Positions 46,926 through 57,679 are shown, counted from the first letter of the stretch. The stretch is DNA of 64,000 nt from Psococerastis gibbosa (GCA_963971405.1 OZ020492.1:11210151-11274150), one strand, 5' to 3'. Made by a program: numbers and translations. The notes: generated by a model from the sequence alone, not told the origin.

Positions 46926-47400
46926 CATATCTTTCTTGAGGTCTTCTGCGTACGCCTTCCTTGGTCGCCCTCTTGCATTGGTGACTTCGATTGTGTCTTC
47001 TATTATGGTGCTTAGGAGTCCTTCTTGTCTGATCAGGTACCCATCCATTTTGCTCTTCTCACCGAAATGGAGGTAATTAGGGATCTTTTATCGTTTACCC
47101 TTTGAATTACCTCTTCGTTCGTTATGTGGTCTCTCCAAGATATTTTCAACATTCTCCTATAGCACCACATTTCGAAAGCCTCCAGCTTCTTTTTGCTTCT
47201 TTCGTGTATCCACCACGTCTCACAGCCATAAAGCAGTATGCTCCATACTAGTGATTTAAGCAGTCTTTTTCTAACATTTATGTCGATGTTGTTAGCCTAG
47301 AATATCTTCGACTATTTGTTAAACGCTAGCCGGGCCATTTGAAGTCTGCTGAAGATTTCGGCGCATGATTTTCCATCCGTTATTTTACTGTCAAGGTGTG
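46926..47400 (-). pseudogene. RTE-like LINE C-terminal relic
   Basis: Read on the minus strand, this region translates as the C-terminal part of a non-LTR reverse transcriptase, downstream of the catalytic centre. In order it gives LDSKITDGKSCAEIFSRLQM, VWSILLYGCETWW, KKLEAFEMWCYRRMLKISWR, DHITNEEVIQRV, then in another frame RQEGLLSTIIEDTIE, NARGRPRKAYAEDLKKDM. These blocks are typical of the region after the RT domain in RTE-like and related insect LINEs. At least two in-frame stops (near 47300-47315) and one frameshift (near 47070) break it. Nothing of the endonuclease or of the RT catalytic motifs remains. It is a dead fragment unrelated in sequence to the LINE at 27.6 kb. Confidence 0.88.
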
Positions 47401-47733
47401 GAAAACTCATGACGGGTTTTAATCGGCCATATAAATTAATTAAGCCACTATTCTTTCTTTGACAGACCTATTAACTAGTTACATACTCACTTACTAGCTA
47501 AATAAATTATTGTAATCTCGTACTCAGAGTATATTTAAATATTTCATTTCATCTTATTTTAATGATTGTGTAACTTAACGTGTAAGCTTAACAGGAGGAA
47601 GTAATACCGTATCTAATTTTATAATTTAAATTTTTTTATTTTTCTACAATGTACTGTTTTGTAGAATAACTGAACAATAGACTACATTATTATTATTATT
47701 TTATATTTTGCAGTGCCACTGCTCTAAGATCGC

Positions 47734-47835
47734 TCGATAAGCGGAAGCTTGAGCGTGATAATTACACTTATAACAAATTTTTTCAATGTATGCACCTTGT
47801 CCGGGGCTACTGGTCAAGGAAAAAAGTGAAGTGAA
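47734..47835 (+). repeat. Family E retroposon 3' tail
   Basis: TAAGCGGAAGCTTGAGCGTG, TATGCACCTTGTCCGGGGC, then TGGTCAAGGAAAAAAGTG and a (GAAGT)n tail. Confidence 0.6.
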
Positions 47836-47919
47836 GTGACAAGGGTATAATTGTTTACATTTATAAATATATTTCTTCGGCGCAGGGGAGTCCCGACCGA
47901 AGAAGAAGAAGTTAATTAT

Positions 47920-48000
47920 TAAAAGCGGAAGCTTGAGCGTAATAGTTATATATATTAAATGTTTTTCAGAATATTGCACCTTGTCCTAGGTTACTGGAAA
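47920..48000 (+). repeat. Family E retroposon 3' tail
   Basis: AAAGCGGAAGCTTGAGCGTA, ATATATATTAAATG and TTGCACCTTGTCCTAGG. A second copy 85 nt after the first, followed directly by a family B fragment. Confidence 0.6.
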
Positions 48001-48004
48001 AATT

Positions 48005-48165
48005 ATCCCGAGATATGATTTAGGCCCAACAACATTCAAACAACAATTTAATCAAAATCCATCGAGGAGTTTGCCCACAAAACGTGTAAATCTGTTGAAA
48101 TCTCTAAATCGAAAATTTCACACATCACATAGCTTTCGTTTTACTCGTACTACGTATGAATAGGT
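48005..48165 (+). mobile_element. Family B 3' fragment
   Basis: CCCGAGATATGATTTAGGCC, ATCGAGGAGTTTGCCCACAA, AAACGTGTAAATCTGTTG. The segment between CCCACAAA and ACGTGTAAAT is deleted. Confidence 0.6.
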
Positions 48166-48217
48166 ACCCACGTATATGCAGATACACATATACAGTATAA
48201 TGTTTATAATATGTTTT

Positions 48218-48860
48218 ATTGCTTTCCAATTTATACGTAGTATAAGTAGTATCTCATTTTGGGGGGGTTTTATTTCCAAAAAACTCCAAAAAAACGTCTA
48301 AAAAAGTTATTTCCTAAAAACGGCTCCAACGATTTCTTTTAAATTCACATATATTCTAGTCGTTTTAACGTTGATAAAATGCGGGCGGTCACTAACCCCT
48401 TGATAGTTTGCTTCTAGGATAAAAAAAATAAAAATAACTAAATTTTAATGAAAAATGACTAAAAAATAATTTTTCTGCGAAACCTTTCTATCGATGATTT
48501 CTACCTTCAGGCATGTTTTAGGTGTTAAATTGAGTAACGAAACCGGACAGGTTGCTTTCCCAGAAAAGTATTTGGTTTTGTAAAAAAAAATGTGTTTTTT
48601 GAAAAAATGATAGAAAATTCACGCTCAAATGCATTGCGTGCCCTGCCAGTATTGCTGTGTGGTAATGTGTTGGTCTGACCTATCTAGAATTTACCTCACC
48701 TCCAGTGACGTCAGGTGGACAACCCCCCCCCCCCCCCCCCCCGAGATATCGGAAATTTAACCATAGGAAAATTATTTACCATGAAATTACTCATTTTCTC
48801 TATCTGCTAATTTTGATAAATTGGAAAGCATGCTCGAGTAAACTCGGACCGGTTCTTTAT
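48218..48860 (-). mobile_element. Family B element, internally deleted
   Basis: Plus strand begins TTGCTTTCCAATTTATACG and ends GGAAAGCATGCTCGAGTAAAC. The segment containing the (CAGA)n and TTTCGTAAAAACC blocks is missing. C run at 48724-48742. The left part of the element is very close to 9136-9966. Confidence 0.8.
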
Positions 48861-50977
48861 TTTTAAAAAACTTGGTCCCACTGTCCATTCCAAGAGTCTA
48901 ATTGCGGTCAGTTCTACATCTTGGGTCGGTGGAGTCCCTGCGGCCGGGATATATAAACTTGCGTGAAAGTTATATATATATATGAAATTTGCAGGACAGG
49001 TTTTTTTACCAGGCATTAAATTGCGAAGTGATAGGTTGAGACAGCAAATAAGGAATACACATCGGTAACTGGCGGCTTTCACTATGATGCAACCGACACA
49101 AAGATCCGGCATGCTTCAATTTACATTCAATACTACAAACAAAATACGTCTAATACGCATAACTGCACGCAGACAATCTATGAAGAGTTCATGCCTGAGG
49201 ACTGGTGCAGGATCCTCTGCCTTGACCATCGCCTGCCTCGTATTCCCATATCTTCAAAGTTGGGTACCCATTAGGGTTGGGTGGACCCAGGCCCGGAGAA
49301 TTTTTATTTATTTTTTCACTTCTTGGTGGAACGGCCGTCGCCCCATCCCTGGCCATAGCTGGCGACGCCCTATTCTTTTTAACTTTTATAGTTGTATGCC
49401 TTATTGTCTGGGTCCTATTAAGATGAAGCTTTGCGTTGACGTTGGTCACCCCTGCGTCATCCCAAAATAGGTTCATCTACATTTTTTATGTAGGTTAATA
49501 TTTTAAGTAGAAAAGATAAGAAAGAAGTATATTATACTATAGAAATAGTAATTACCTGCTTAAAGTCTCAAAATTGTATACACATAGTTACGTATCGGTT
49601 TCGGGGACGTAACTATATATATATCGAATACCATATATATTACTCAAGAGGTAAAATTATTCAAAACCATATAATGGCGAAAAGTTAACTTTTTTGTCTG
49701 TTGAAGTGGTTTGCGAATAAAAACCGGAATTCTCAATTCACTGAAATTCACATGAAATATTCAGCAATTCCGATCCTTATTGCCTGAATACCAACTCCTT
49801 TATAAGCCTCAATACCCACATGGACATTTTGAAAAGTCATTCAGCCATTTCATTAATGTCTTTCTTGATGAATTGCCCAATTTCTTGTGTAAACTACTAC
49901 AGTAAAAGAAAAAGTAATTTCCATGATAAAATAGGTGGGCAATACAGCTGTGGAAACATTGCGAATCCTTCATGAAATATAAATATAAAAATTTATAATA
50001 TTATAATTAAGATTATAATTATATATTATATTAATATATAAATAATTAATCTCAGGTATATGCCTGAATTTCTTGTGGACAAATAAAATTTAATAATAAG
50101 AATCCCTTTCGCCCCCCCCCCCCGAAATCAAAACCTGGGCACGGCCAGCACAGCACGGCCTTGATCAACACCCAAAATACGTTTGTGTTCCAAATAATGG
50201 CGACTATGAACTTTTACTTATTAAATTATTTTTACTTTGACTGGAGGCTATCTTGAAATCGTTGATTTGTGGTAAAAAGTGTTGATAACCATTATCGTAG
50301 ATAATAATACGGGCTTTCAGTCAAATTTTAATTCATTCCTCTGCGACCAGTATTAACTGAGATATGGTATATATAAGGTTACAATTAGCCGCCATCTTGT
50401 AACTAAATAGTGGATCTAGCTGGTAAATAAACTCGGACAAGACATTTGTATGATCAATTTTTGTGCCAAGTTTCATCAAAATCAAATAATATTTACGGGA
50501 GTTAGAGTGTTTCCTAAAATTGATATACATATATATATATGAGGAGGCTGTTTACAAACATGGCCAACTCCAAGTTGTAGAATTTTTCAGGAGAGTGGAT
50601 TTTCTGTTGAAAATTGCATTAAGTTTATAGCTAACCCTAGACTTCTCAGCGCTTCTGTGCGCAATCTGGCTGCATTTGTCACTTTATTTTACAATGTGCA
50701 GGTGGACATTAAAATTTTCTACAAAGTCGGATCAAAACCCCATTTTCTAAAAAAATGGAATTGGCCACGTTTGTAACCAAGCTCCTCATATATTGTATAT
50801 ATAATATATACATATATATATATATATATAACATATTGATCGGAGGGTGGTTTTAGGCTCAGTGGGTCATGAAATGAAAAGTTGTGAATAAATTTTCCGA
50901 AAAGCGAACATTGGTCGCCATCTCAATAGGTAGATGAATCTCCCAGAAAATGGTGACTTGTTTTATTTCGAAAGGAA
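48861..50977. other. No gene; orphan hAT right end, AT tracts
   Basis: At 50112-50166 a C run is followed by AAAACCTGGGCACGGCC and CACGGCCTTG, the right half of a hAT-type MITE with its terminus partly duplicated (CAGCACAGCACGGCC). (AT)n tracts lie at about 48970, 49615 and 50810-50830. The 128-codon frame at 49084-49470 has no motif. Confidence 0.4.
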
Positions 50978-51100
50978 TCTAGCGAAGGTAGGACTATAAA
51001 GCCCTCCATCTAAACTAGAAAGGCCCGGGACCGCCTGCTTTACATGGTCAGAAAATGTAGGAAGTGTGGGGAGCGAGCCAACATACTTTTGCATGAATAT
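50978..51100 (-). mobile_element. SINE family A, diverged fragment
   Basis: AATCTAGCGAAGGTAGGACT, AGGCCCGGGACCGCCTGCTT, ATGGTCAGAAAATGTAGGAA and AACATACTTTTGCATGAA. The tail is missing and the body has deletions. Confidence 0.65.
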
Positions 51101-51976
51101 TAAAGTTTCAAATTTTTTTGTAAACAAACGTCAGTCGAGTTTTTATGGACCAAATTAATTAAACATGCCACAAACATGTAAGAATAGTCATTTGAAGACA
51201 ACATAACAATACAAATTTTCCCCAGACACAGTCTACTTACCCCGCGGACTAACTTTCAATCTGTCAAATATAGGAAAAGGGTGCGACACCTATAAAGGAC
51301 TGAAAAGGACCGCACAAAACACACAAGAGTGGAGGAGAAGAACATAACATTCGCTGCAAACCAATCCATAGATTGCAACTCGAGAAGAAGATATAAAAAG
51401 CACCTTATCGTGTTTTTTAGTTTAATTATATTTCAAAGAAAATGAGAAAATGCAAATTTACTGTGATTGTAAAAGTTTGTATATTTTTTTAATGAGAATG
51501 GCAAATGAACCAATTTCGTAACAAACCAGCTTTCCGTTTGCTTTAAACATTTTGGAACACACATCGTGAGACGAAATTCCCCGTCAATATTCGGCACATT
51601 TTTGTTTTGCCATAAAAAAATACCAGTATACTATTATTAATCCTAATTTCGTCCTTATAACAGGAAAGAGGAATGTTCTTATACCCTTCGCTCTTATAAC
51701 CGAAGTCGATTGTATAATCTAAATGTTTCCTCTTCAAATAGCACCGGCCGTCTAATAACCTATTTTCTTCGGGTTTGTTGTTAGATACTTCATGAATTCT
51801 CAATATTGTGCCAAATACATAATGTATCAGGCTAATTTATTATACTGCAGTTAAAGGGGATTGCGTATGGCAGGCACATGTTGTTGTTATTCTTATCTGC
51901 CTGACGCCATCTTGATTATTACTAACTTACCACCAAAAGCTATGGGGATGATTTGTGGATGGAATGAAAATATTAT
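51101..51976. other. No gene recognised
   Basis: The minus frame at 51543-51803 (86 codons) has normal amino-acid composition but no domain I recognise. The surrounding sequence includes CTTATAACCGAAGTCGATTG, which could belong to an unrecorded repeat. Confidence 0.35.
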
Positions 51977-51978
51977 TA

Positions 51979-52142
51979 AGGCGCCCATTCCACATACCTC
52001 AATCGTCAATGAATAATTGAAAAATGACGTCAAAATGACGTAAATTGACGTGGTAGCAGAAATTTTTAGTATGTCATTAATGTCTGCTAAAACGTCATTT
52101 TTCAATTTTTCATTGACGATTGACGTATGTGTAATGGGCGCC
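51979..52142. mobile_element. Short foldback MITE, C-like termini
   Basis: AGGCGCCCATTCCACATACC and its complement GTATGTGTAATGGGCGCC. Inner arms TCAATCGTCAATGAATAATTG and TTTTCATTGACGATTGACG also pair. The termini match family C but the interior is different and short (about 165 bp). TAA flanks on both sides if the element is taken to begin at GGCGCC. Confidence 0.75.
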
Positions 52143-52229
52143 TAAGTTGAGTAGATGCTGCTGTGAAACAATTATGGTTTCCGTTTTAAAATTGGCACAT
52201 CTAATGATTTTTGTTATTACTGATAAAAA

Positions 52230-52362
52230 TCCTAGTGTAGTTAGGGTAATGAAGCCCTTTATTAAACACAACTAGGCTGGTAGAGACCGCCTGCTTTACG
52301 TCCGCTCCGAAGCATTGCTATGTTCGAATATGAAACCATTTCCATGAAAGTCAGAGTCATAA
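52230..52362 (-). mobile_element. SINE family A, diverged
   Basis: CCTAGTGTAGTTAGGGTAAT, AGAGACCGCCTGCTTTACGT, CGCTCCGAAGCATTGCTATG and CATGAAAGTCAGAGTCAT align in order with the minus strand of family A. Confidence 0.6.
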
Positions 52363-52435
52363 GAGTGTACGTCCATAGGAAATAGGTACCCAGAAATCCA
52401 TTGTTTTTATACAGACTTCTTTTGTTTCAAAAATT

Positions 52436-52525
52436 AACAAAGCAAGATATTGAAGATTTGGCTCACATAAGTTGTAGAAGACTACTTCATGCATCATATA
52501 ATAGGGTATTTTAATTAATTTTATA
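52436..52525 (+). mobile_element. Family F fragment
   Basis: GAAGATTTGGCTCACATAAG and TTGTAGAAGACTACTTCATG match the left arm of 62782-63165. No right arm. Confidence 0.6.
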
Positions 52526-52660
52526 AATCCGCCTGTCTTTTCCTGCTGTAACCATACCATTGGTCATGGCTTCATGGACATGGCAAAATCAAACCACATG
52601 AGAATTTTTCTCTGAATAATCCAAATTATGGCTACATTCAGAAGCCCGTATTCTCTAACA

Positions 52661-53076
52661 TGATGCTTTACAGGGGCTATGTAATCCTGTCCCACTGCAG
52701 CAATGGAGATAGTACTGGACTTCCCACCCCTCCATTTTGCAGTGGAAACTTCAGCAGAAATGGCATTACTAGGAGTGGAAGGGCAATTAAGAGAGACTCA
52801 GCCTCTCTGACTACGTCTGACCACTGCCTGGATATGCCAAGCGATAGAATCCATCCAAAATACTGTTTTAGGAGGGAATTCGAAACTATATTAGGGACAA
52901 TGAAAGAATGCTGCGAATCAGCAGGAATTCTCTATAGTCACACAATCAAGTGGTTTACTGATGGCTCTAGGCTAGGAGGTACCAAACCAAGAACAGGCCT
53001 TGGCGTCTTTGGTCCTGGGGTTAAATATCTGGAGTCTCTTAGGGAGACAACTATAGTCTTGCAGATTCTGCAATGA
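52661..53076 (+). pseudogene. LINE fragment: RT thumb to RNase H
   Basis: Two frames together read like the region between the RT and RNase H domains of an I/LOA-type non-LTR element. In the first (from about 52664) TGAM-stop-SCPTAAMEIVLDFP and PLHFAVETSAEMALLGVEGQ are seen. This corresponds to the common LINE segment with a TAALEVLL-PPLH core. It ends at a stop near 52811. In the second frame FTDGSRLGG (first RNase H Asp codon at 52960) and GLGVFGPG follow, then ESLRETTIVLQ. The frame stops at 53076, before the remaining RNase H active-site residues. Hence a dead fragment with at least two stops and a frameshift. Its family differs from the 27.6-kb LINE, which shows no RNase H. Confidence 0.8.
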
Positions 53077-53341
53077 AGGTGCGGAGGACCTGCGATGCGA
53101 TGCGATGCAATCGCACGAAGAAGAGCAGCATGCTCGGAAAGCTTGCAGTTACATGTAAAAGACCTACCACTTCTGAATCCCCTCAAGATCCTGGCTCTCG
53201 TGAGGGAGATAGGCCTCGAGAAGGTGATGTAGAAGTGATGTAGATACTTTGTAGGGGGCACAATAGGCCAATAGGCTTAAGTGCACACGGGTAACACCTG
53301 TACCCCAATTTATTAAAAAAAAAAAATATATATATATATAA

Positions 53342-53488
53342 AATAAATAAATACTGACTTTTTTGTTCTATTACTATGTCAAACTAGCGGAGTTAGGGCT
53401 ATAAAGCCCCCTCTTAAACTTACACTCAACTAAGAAGACTCAGGACCGCCTGCTTTACATGCCCTCCCAAGTATGGCCAGGAAATTTC
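53342..53488 (-). mobile_element. SINE family A, 5'-truncated
   Basis: (AAAT)n, TTCTATTACTATGTCAAAC, CTTAAACTTACACTCAACTA (with a small duplication) and GCATGTAAAGCAGGCGGTCC on the complement. Confidence 0.78.
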
Positions 53489-54146
53489 GTCCGAAAGTGC
53501 ACATTTTTTTTTTTCTCTGGAGGATAAAACGAAATAATTTTAAGAATTTGACACTGTCTACTATGATAGAAAGCTCCTCAAAATTCACTAAAATTAAGAC
53601 TAGATAAAATGATTTTTTTTTTACTCCCTGTCCTGTTTTTATTTTTTGTAAATTTGGCAACCCTGTCAGTCCTGCCGTGTCGATGCATATTCCAAAAGTT
53701 CAAAAAAAGTTCCAAAAATGAAGCGATTAGTTTCTACGAGCTACATGTCAAAGGCATGATATAAATGGAATGGTTCATAAATTATCCCCATTGGCCATAG
53801 ATCACAGTCCATAGCCCCCCCCCCCCTCCCAATTCCCTTTCCCATTTCTCAATTCGCCGCTGATATAGACCCCACGCAAGAATTTGGTTTGACAACCCCT
53901 AATGAATCGTTGATTCGCATACTTAAGGTGGTCATTACAACTTATGACACACGTGTGAAAAAACCTGTGATGATTTAGCGCTTATGGTGGCTACATTGTT
54001 GAGCCTATGTCAACTTATAATTTCGTCGACGTTTTTACTTAGGTCGTTGAACTAGGAAGGGCGATCAAACTGTTCCATGGAACTACGACACGATACGGAG
54101 GTTGAGCAATCAGGCCTTTGTATTGTGTCCCTATCCTTTGTATACT

Positions 54147-54190
<44 letters not shown>

Positions 54191-54969
54191 AATGGCGGAT
54201 TCATATCTTATCAGAGGACTGGTAGAGGATCCTCTTTGTGGGCCATTGTTTAATTTGGCAAATCGAGGACAACACTTTTTTTAATGTATTTCTGTTAAAT
54301 TATGCAGTCAAATAATTTAAGTAACATAGTTTGGACATTCATGGAGGTGCCCATAATTAAGTCAGGGCAGCTGAACAACCGGTAACAACGGAAATTGCCC
54401 TCCTCCCAAAACGTTACAAACTGTAGCAAATCTCGCGGGGGAGGGTGTTAGGGGGACATTTTGAAGACACAGGGCATTTAGGTTACTAGCGCCCCTTCTA
54501 GATTCGCTATTGCAGTGCTGTGAAGAAAACTGTCATTTATATCAGGTTTCGAACTCAGCATTCAATTCAGTTAAAAGTGTATCGGTTACATTCTTGTTGC
54601 GTGATTTTGAATTTTGTTCGGATAAAAATAAATAATAATATTATTTTATTTATAATTTTTTATTATTAATTAATTGGAGGTTGACGCTTGATCCGCACGA
54701 GGGAGAAGCCTCTTATAACACCAGGGCAAAGCAGGTTCGAGTCCCGATTGGGAAATTTTTTAAGGTTAATAATTAATTACGATCAAAATTTGACCAATAT
54801 GTAGTATTTTGAAAACAAGCTGTTGAGTGATTTTCTGAGAGTACTGATTCCCCCCCCCCAAAAATTGTATATACTGTATGTATAAAATAAATAATAAAAT
54901 AAAAACTGACAGAATGATTTCTTATTGCCTACCGCATTATGTTAATTCCGACCATTCAATTTATAACAA
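53489..54969. other. No gene; poly-A of about 38 nt
   Basis: A run at 54151-54188 has no upstream AATAAA nearby. C runs at 53816-53826 and 54851-54858. GCAGGTTCGAGTCCCG near 54731 is a B-box-like sequence without a convincing tRNA fold. Confidence 0.35.
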
Positions 54970-54974
54970 ATGCT

Positions 54975-55160
54975 AGCCGTGTTTCTTCCTTCAAAAAATC
55001 GTTATGCCCTTTTTCAATTTGTGAAGTTGTGTAAGTTAGTGAAATTTTATTCATGTTGAGTTTCCACATAAAATGTTTTAATCAAATGTAGCCAATAGTA
55101 TATAAGATAGACACAGTTCTTGCGCGATAGTTAGCAGTACATTCACTTTATAAAAAATCT
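54975..55160 (+). repeat. Tandem duplication, unit 1 (empty sites)
   Basis: GTGTTTCTTCCTTCAAAAAA, TTTGTGAAGTTGTGTAAG, TTTCCACATAAAATGTTTTA and ATAGTATATAAGATAG recur in the same order at 55163-56030, where two mobile elements have been inserted. This unit therefore shows the uninterrupted state. Confidence 0.8.
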
Positions 55161-55225
55161 TTGTGTTTCTTCCTTCAAAAAATCGCTACGCTCTTTTCAA
55201 TTTGTGAAGTTGTATAAGTCAGTGT

Positions 55226-55636
55226 AATAATAATAATGTCTGTCGCTCTGTCTGTTCATCGATTTCCGGACAAACTACTGGGTCGATTTTGATGAAATTT
55301 TGCGTGCAGGTTCAGAAAAATCATACCTCGGGACCATTTTATTTCTTTTGGAGTAACTCAATTTGGGGGGGGGGGGTTTATTCTCAAAAAATTAAAAAAA
55401 AACGTCTAAAAAAATTATTTCTCAAAAACGGCTCCAACGACTTCTTTTAAATTCACATATATTGTAGTCGTTATTATTGTTTACAAAATGCGGTGGGTCG
55501 CTTATTTTTTGAATAAATCATATAAAATTCAAGCTCCAATACATTGCGTACCGTGCCATTATTATTAAATTATTTACCATGAAATAACTCAATAATCTCT
55601 ATAATATACTAATTGATAAATTGGAAAGCATGTTCT
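55226..55636 (-). mobile_element. Family B insertion in duplicated unit 2
   Basis: Runs from TGTCTGTCGCTCTGTCTG to TTGGAAAGCATGTTC. The terminal hairpin at the 3' side is absent; an AAT-type run replaces it. Comparison with unit 1 places the inner-side boundary at about 55633, just outside GAACATGCTTTCC. Confidence 0.75.
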
Positions 55637-55683
55637 TTTATGTTGTGTTTCCACATAAAATATTTTAATCAAATGTATGTAAG

Positions 55684-56020
55684 CAAGGCCGAAGCCAGAG
55701 GGGGGGGGGTCCAGGGGGTCCGGACCTCTCCCAAAATATTTACAGCGCACACTAGATAGAAATAGGTTTTAAATATATTGAGGCTACCCAAGGCCGTAGC
55801 CAAGATTTTTTTTTCGGGGGGGGGGGAGGGTTGGAAATTTCATTGGGTTTTACATAGTGGTTTTTATTTTCCCCCCTCAAAATCCAATTCTATCTAGTAT
55901 CAAGCAATTTCATTTCGGGGGGGGGGGGGGTTGAACCCCCCTGAATCCCCCTTGGCTACGGCCTTGAGGCTACCTTACCTCCGGTGGCGTCACATGGAAA
56001 CATTTCTAGCTACGGCCTTG
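55684..56020. mobile_element. hAT-type MITE containing another
   Basis: Left end CAAGGCCGAAGCCAGAGG with a G run, right end TCTAGCTACGGCCTTG. Flanks TATGTAAG (55676-55683) and TATATAAG (56021-56028) match at 7 of 8. The unit 1 copy upstream carries TATATAAG once. After removing the inner element and its duplication, this element is about 151 bp. Confidence 0.85.
55789..55966. mobile_element. hAT-type MITE nested in another, perfect TSD
   Basis: AGGCTACC is duplicated exactly at 55781-55788 and 55967-55974. Ends CAAGGCCGTAGCCAAG and CTTGGCTACGGCCTTG are a perfect 16-bp inverted repeat. G runs at 55816-55826 and 55918-55930. Perfect ends suggest recent insertion. Confidence 0.95.
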
Positions 56021-56119
56021 TATATAAGACAGTCTTACAGTTTTTGGGTGATTTTCCTAGTACCTCTGGCACGGCTCTTTGGCTGGACTGATCCGAGAAA
56101 ACCACTGAAAATTCCTGTA

Positions 56120-56218
56120 AGAATACAATTGGGTCACATTTCAGCTTCTTCCCATTTGCATAGGCTAGGTATTGTGGCGTCTCTCCTCTGCCCTTGTGGG
56201 GTAGAAAGAACGCTTTAG
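56120..56218 (+). pseudogene. LINE C-terminal zinc-finger relic
   Basis: A short translated stretch, RIQLGHISASSHLHRLGIVA then SLLCPCGVERTL, matches the region found at the C-terminus of I/Jockey/LOA-type pol proteins (R-GH-LHRLG, then C-C-GVE). The usual following EHLL...C is lost behind a stop at 56216. Only about 33 residues remain. Confidence 0.6.
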
Positions 56219-56539
56219 CTTCTGGTCCTTAAATTCACGCTGACCTCCGAGCGGAGGCGTGGTAAGGTTGTTGCTGAAGAAGGGTGCCTCCGCCAAGGAT
56301 GGTTTTTGAAAGGTTGTTGGTCGGCGTACAGATTGATACTTTTTCGGTTCTCGAACAATACATTGCTAAAACTATGATCGGCTGAATACAAGAACCCTAC
56401 CCAGTTTGCCAAACCATCATCACAAGCATCCCCATATTTTTTTTTTGACGGACTTTTTATGGACCCAGGCCGACTGGTCTTAAAGTAAACGATAACAACA
56501 TCTTTGCACAAATTCCACTAATTATATTCATACATAACA

Positions 56540-56738
56540 TGACATGTACAGTAGTGGTACGGACTCTGACTTTCACCCGAAAGGTTGTTGGTTCGAGACC
56601 TACACTTGCTACATTTTCTGGCCATGCTTCGAAGGGCGTGTAAAGCAGGCGGTCCTAGTTGAGTGTAAGAGAGGGCTATATTATAGCCCTAACTCCGCTA
56701 GGTTGGCTTAGTAATAGAACAAAAAGTCCTAATTTATA
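56540..56738 (+). mobile_element. SINE family A, full body
   Basis: ACATGACATGTACAGTAGTGG through AAAAAGTCCTAATTTATATA. The typical (TTTA)n tail is short because repeat K follows directly. Confidence 0.82.
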
Positions 56739-56925
56739 TACGACCCAATGCCAACGACTCCGTGGATTTTGGACATTATTTGTATTGTTTCCGTATGCAT
56801 TTTTGGCAAACTGGTATAGGTTCTCGATGTCAACCTACACCGGCTATAAGCGATAGTGGACAAGCTTACCATTCACGCAACGAAACAGGAAAGCCTGACT
56901 AAACCAAGTACAGATACGAGTCTAA
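56739..56925 (+). repeat. Dispersed repeat K, copy 2
   Basis: CGACCCAATGCCAACGACTC, GTATTGTTTCCGTATGCATT, CTCGATGTCAACCTACACCG and CAGATACGAGTC parallel 21485-21720, with a 10-nt deletion before TTGGCAAACTGG. Confidence 0.7.
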
Positions 56926-57345
56926 CCTCTCCATAACGGTGCAAATGTCCGCAAGGATCCCGCATCTTAAATTACGTAAGAAAAAAACATGAGCCCTGGC
57001 ACAGGCTGTCACTATATGGAAAAAAAGTCTAGTCTTTTTTAGATATCATAATCATGAGGGGCCCATCACAAAATCCTAACTGTACCCCTCTGAACCACTA
57101 ATAATTAAATTGTATAATTTTTCAATTAATAAAAATTTACTTTACTTTAAAAAAAAAAGTAAGCATACAATTACTGGCCGATACTCATATTGACAACCCA
57201 CTAAAATCATGATTAATCTAATCTGTCAGTTAGACTACTTGAATGTTTATGGGTCAAAATTATACTGCCAGTCATTGGTGTTAATTGCCAAAATACCTGG
57301 GGGAGTCGTAGGACAATAGGACCCCATGTATTCCGTGCCCCTAGT

Positions 57346-57671
57346 TGTCAAAATCAGGGGGGGGGGATGGCTGGAGATTTTGAACCCCAAAAACTTTGAG
57401 ATATTAATATTCATGATCGTAGTGCAAATTCAAACATAAAAATTGACAAAAGAACAGTTCGAAACTCCGAAATTGCCAACATAATACATTAAAATAGTGG
57501 AATTTGTGTGATTTAGTGATTTAAAAAAAAAAAAATTCTCCGCGAAAAAAACTCATATTTTTCAGTCAATTTGTTTTGTTTTATTTCCTCAAAAATCCTG
57601 GGGTGGACTAGACAACCTGAGGGTGACTAACCCCCCCCCCCTCCCCCAGACCCCCCCTAGTTACGCCAATG
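57346..57671. mobile_element. Probable hAT-type MITE
   Basis: Right end CCTAGTTACGCCAATG is the inverted form of the left end at 32762. Flanks CCCCTAGT (57338-57345) and CCGCTAGT (57672-57679) match at 7 of 8. The left terminus (TGTCAAAATCAGGGGG) has lost most similarity to the right. G run at 57357-57366, C run at 57630-57641. Confidence 0.55.
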
Positions 57672-57679
57672 CCGCTAGT

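Noticed and set aside
49084..49470. 128-codon open frame, with another frame opposite
   Set aside because: Open frames on both strands of the same DNA and no motif; chance opening is more likely.
54731..54746. tRNA B-box-like GGTTCGAGTCCCG
   Set aside because: No acceptor pairing or A box at a suitable distance.
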